In this document: one piece after another, positions 62,954 through 64,000 of the stretch
How the letters are laid out: each line of letters opens with the position of its first letter
Numbering within the stretch: the first letter of the stretch is position 1
NCBI GenBank assembly: GCA_016786585.1
Contig: JAEUUI010000015.1
Span: 1 to 64,000 of the forward strand
Length of the DNA stretch: 64,000 bases
DNA from: Cyclobacteriaceae bacterium
GTDB lineage: Bacteria > Bacteroidota > Bacteroidia > Cytophagales > Cyclobacteriaceae
Direction of reading: 5' to 3'
Position numbers and translations under genes: made by a program
The notes under the pieces: model-generated
Told to the model about the DNA's origin: nothing
The model's database searches: none
What the model saw: the letters and a program-made list of their open reading frames with translations, nothing else

Positions 62954-63207
62954 TCCTCCTGCGGATCAAATCCTTCTTCCACGTAAAACTTGAAATTCTC
63001 CAGCAAGGGTATATCATTATCTGCCCATTCACTTACCTCATCTTCTCTAATGCCGAAGAAATACACGGCATCATTCAAATGACTCTCAGGGTAGACTTCC
63101 CTGTACGGTTTTAATGCGACGATATTGTTATCAATATGGCGATAGCGAATAAACTTATATCCTTCCAATATCCAGCTGTTCCAGATTTCGTGATTAAACT
63201 CTACCAT
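62950..63207 (-). CDS. Small hypothetical protein
   Basis: This 85-residue acidic protein (ends FYVEEGFDPQED) has mixed strand/helix segments (GYKFIRYRHIDNNIVALKPY). Its stop overlaps the dnaE2 stop by 4 bases, and it starts 10 bases after the endonuclease III stop, so it is probably co-transcribed with nth. No family recognised. Confidence 0.6.
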   Translation of the reverse strand: MVEFNHEIWNSWILEGYKFIRYRHIDNNIVALKPYREVYPESHLNDAVYFFGIREDEVSEWADNDIPLLENFKFYVEEGFDPQED

Positions 63208-63217
63208 GGTTACACCG

Positions 63218-63982
63218 CTATCGTTTTTTCGAAACTGCTTTTGCGGGGGTGATGTTAGGCTTGGCTATCCCTTTTTTAACAGCCTTGCCTGACTTCTCCT
63301 TTGCTTTGGCTTCAGTTAATCTTTTTGTGTCAGCCTTCTTGAACAAAGGCTGTGTTGGAGTGCCATTACAATAAGCACAAACATTATTCATTACACACAA
63401 TTCATGCTTCGGATCAGTTGGGCGACAGATCTCGCGTCCGAGGTGCGAGATGGCCATCCCAACATCGCCCCAGTATTTCTTTTCGATGGCTTCCATTAAT
63501 TGTTTTTCAATCTTCTTTGGATCGCTTCCTGAAGCTACTCCTATACGGGGTGCGACTCGAACACCGTGAAGGTCTACAATAATCCCTTCTGCGGGGGCGC
63601 CAAGTTCTTTCATGATCACGCTGGCCGACTTTCTTCCAACACCTGGCAGCGCTGTGAGGTCTTCCATGGTTCGGGGAATGCTCTTTTCATCCCTAATCGC
63701 CTTGGCAATTTCAATGATCCATTTGGTCTTCTTGCGTGAACTACGAACACTCGAAATGAACTGTAATACGGTGTCATATTCAGCAGCCGCCAGTGCTTTG
63801 AAGTTCGGAAACTCCTCAAAAAACGGAGTTGTGACTTTGTTAATGTTCCGGTCTGAATCCTGGGCGGCCAGAACAACCATGATCACAAGCTGATAGGGAT
63901 TTTTGAAAGCTAGCGGGTGTGGAGTGTGTTTGTACTTTTTAATGAGCGGCTTGAATTCTTCTGTCCAGTTAATGGTTGCCAT
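63218..63982 (-). CDS. nth: Endonuclease III-like DNA glycosylase/AP lyase
   Basis: This 254-residue base-excision repair enzyme acts on oxidised pyrimidines and cleaves AP sites. The HhH motif is LPGVGRKSASVIM with the catalytic Lys118, and the catalytic Asp is D137 in VDLHGVRV. The Fe-S loop reads C186-x6-H193-x2-C196-x5-C202, with an extra Cys205. The second ligand of the usual C-x6-C-x2-C-x5-C cluster is therefore His. A ~40-residue Lys/Ala-rich tail follows the cluster, unusual for Nth, and may add DNA affinity. The gene starts 18 bases from the window end. Confidence 0.9.
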   Translation of the reverse strand: MATINWTEEFKPLIKKYKHTPHPLAFKNPYQLVIMVVLAAQDSDRNINKVTTPFFEEFPNFKALAAAEYDTVLQFISSVRSSRKKTKWIIEIAKAIRDEKSIPRTMEDLTALPGVGRKSASVIMKELGAPAEGIIVDLHGVRVAPRIGVASGSDPKKIEKQLMEAIEKKYWGDVGMAISHLGREICRPTDPKHELCVMNNVCAYCNGTPTQPLFKKADTKRLTEAKAKEKSGKAVKKGIAKPNITPAKAVSKKR

Positions 63983-64000
63983 GGTGTTGGGCGTTCGATC

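Noticed and set aside
1-64000. tRNA, rRNA or riboswitch genes
   Set aside because: I found no cloverleaf-type sequence, rRNA segment or recognisable riboswitch in the intergenic regions.

Overview
The window comes from a Bacteroidota chromosome, most likely a member of the Cytophagales. Evidence: two proteins with type IX secretion C-terminal sorting domains; an exosortase N (XrtN) with its VIT-domain partner; Bacteroidota-type -7 boxes (TAnnTTTG) upstream of several genes; no obvious Shine-Dalgarno sequences; and frequent GTG/TTG starts. I see no rRNA, tRNA or CRISPR array.

Layout. 0-13 kb is housekeeping: a glycosyltransferase, a TrpF-like protein, a secreted subtilase, rpe, an LpoB-like/COG3014 envelope pair, an outer-membrane barrel protein, gyrA, a TPR protein and nhaA. 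13.4-16.4 kb holds a T9SS surface protein and a YdcZ-type transporter, broken together by three single-base losses. 16.5-20.4 kb is the XrtN/VIT pair. 20.4-27.3 kb is an eight-gene minus-strand operon: SpeD-like, two DUF4178 proteins, a small membrane protein, DUF350, a membrane-fused spermidine-synthase-like enzyme, a Tat-type FAD oxidoreductase and a polytopic membrane protein. 27.5-34.6 kb has a STAS-like/hybrid histidine kinase pair, a MACPF pore-forming-type protein with a nuclease-like partner, an SDR and a pirin.

35-57 kb is an accessory, defence-island-like block, A+T-richer by eye in parts. A minus-strand operon (41.5 to 35.9 kb) encodes an unknown 416-425 aa protein, an Mrr-like nuclease, an SF2 helicase with a possible C-terminal nuclease-like domain, and a small protein. 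A divergent plus-strand operon (42.1-49.5 kb) encodes a PIN-domain membrane protein, an ECF-like sigma factor, a 200-aa protein, a Cas4-like Fe-S nuclease, a long prokaryotic Argonaute with an apparently complete DEDD tetrad, a helical 147-aa protein and an HExxH metallopeptidase. A tyrosine recombinase follows tail-to-tail, then a small RHH-like protein, a 579-aa PD-(D/E)XK protein, and a 1126-aa protein paired with a caspase-like candidate. The Argonaute operon is the best candidate for an undescribed system. Its parts suggest guide-directed nucleic-acid interference (Ago plus Cas4-like), an RNase-type membrane effector (PIN-TM), and dedicated transcriptional/proteolytic control (sigma factor, metallopeptidase).

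57.4-64 kb returns to DNA repair and mutagenesis: an ImuA-ImuB-DnaE2 translesion cassette, a small hypothetical gene and an endonuclease III with one unusual Fe-S ligand. Two short motifs recur upstream of accessory operons: TAGGAGTwACTCCTA at three loci and TGTnnnAnnnTGTCAG at three loci. These are possible shared operators.
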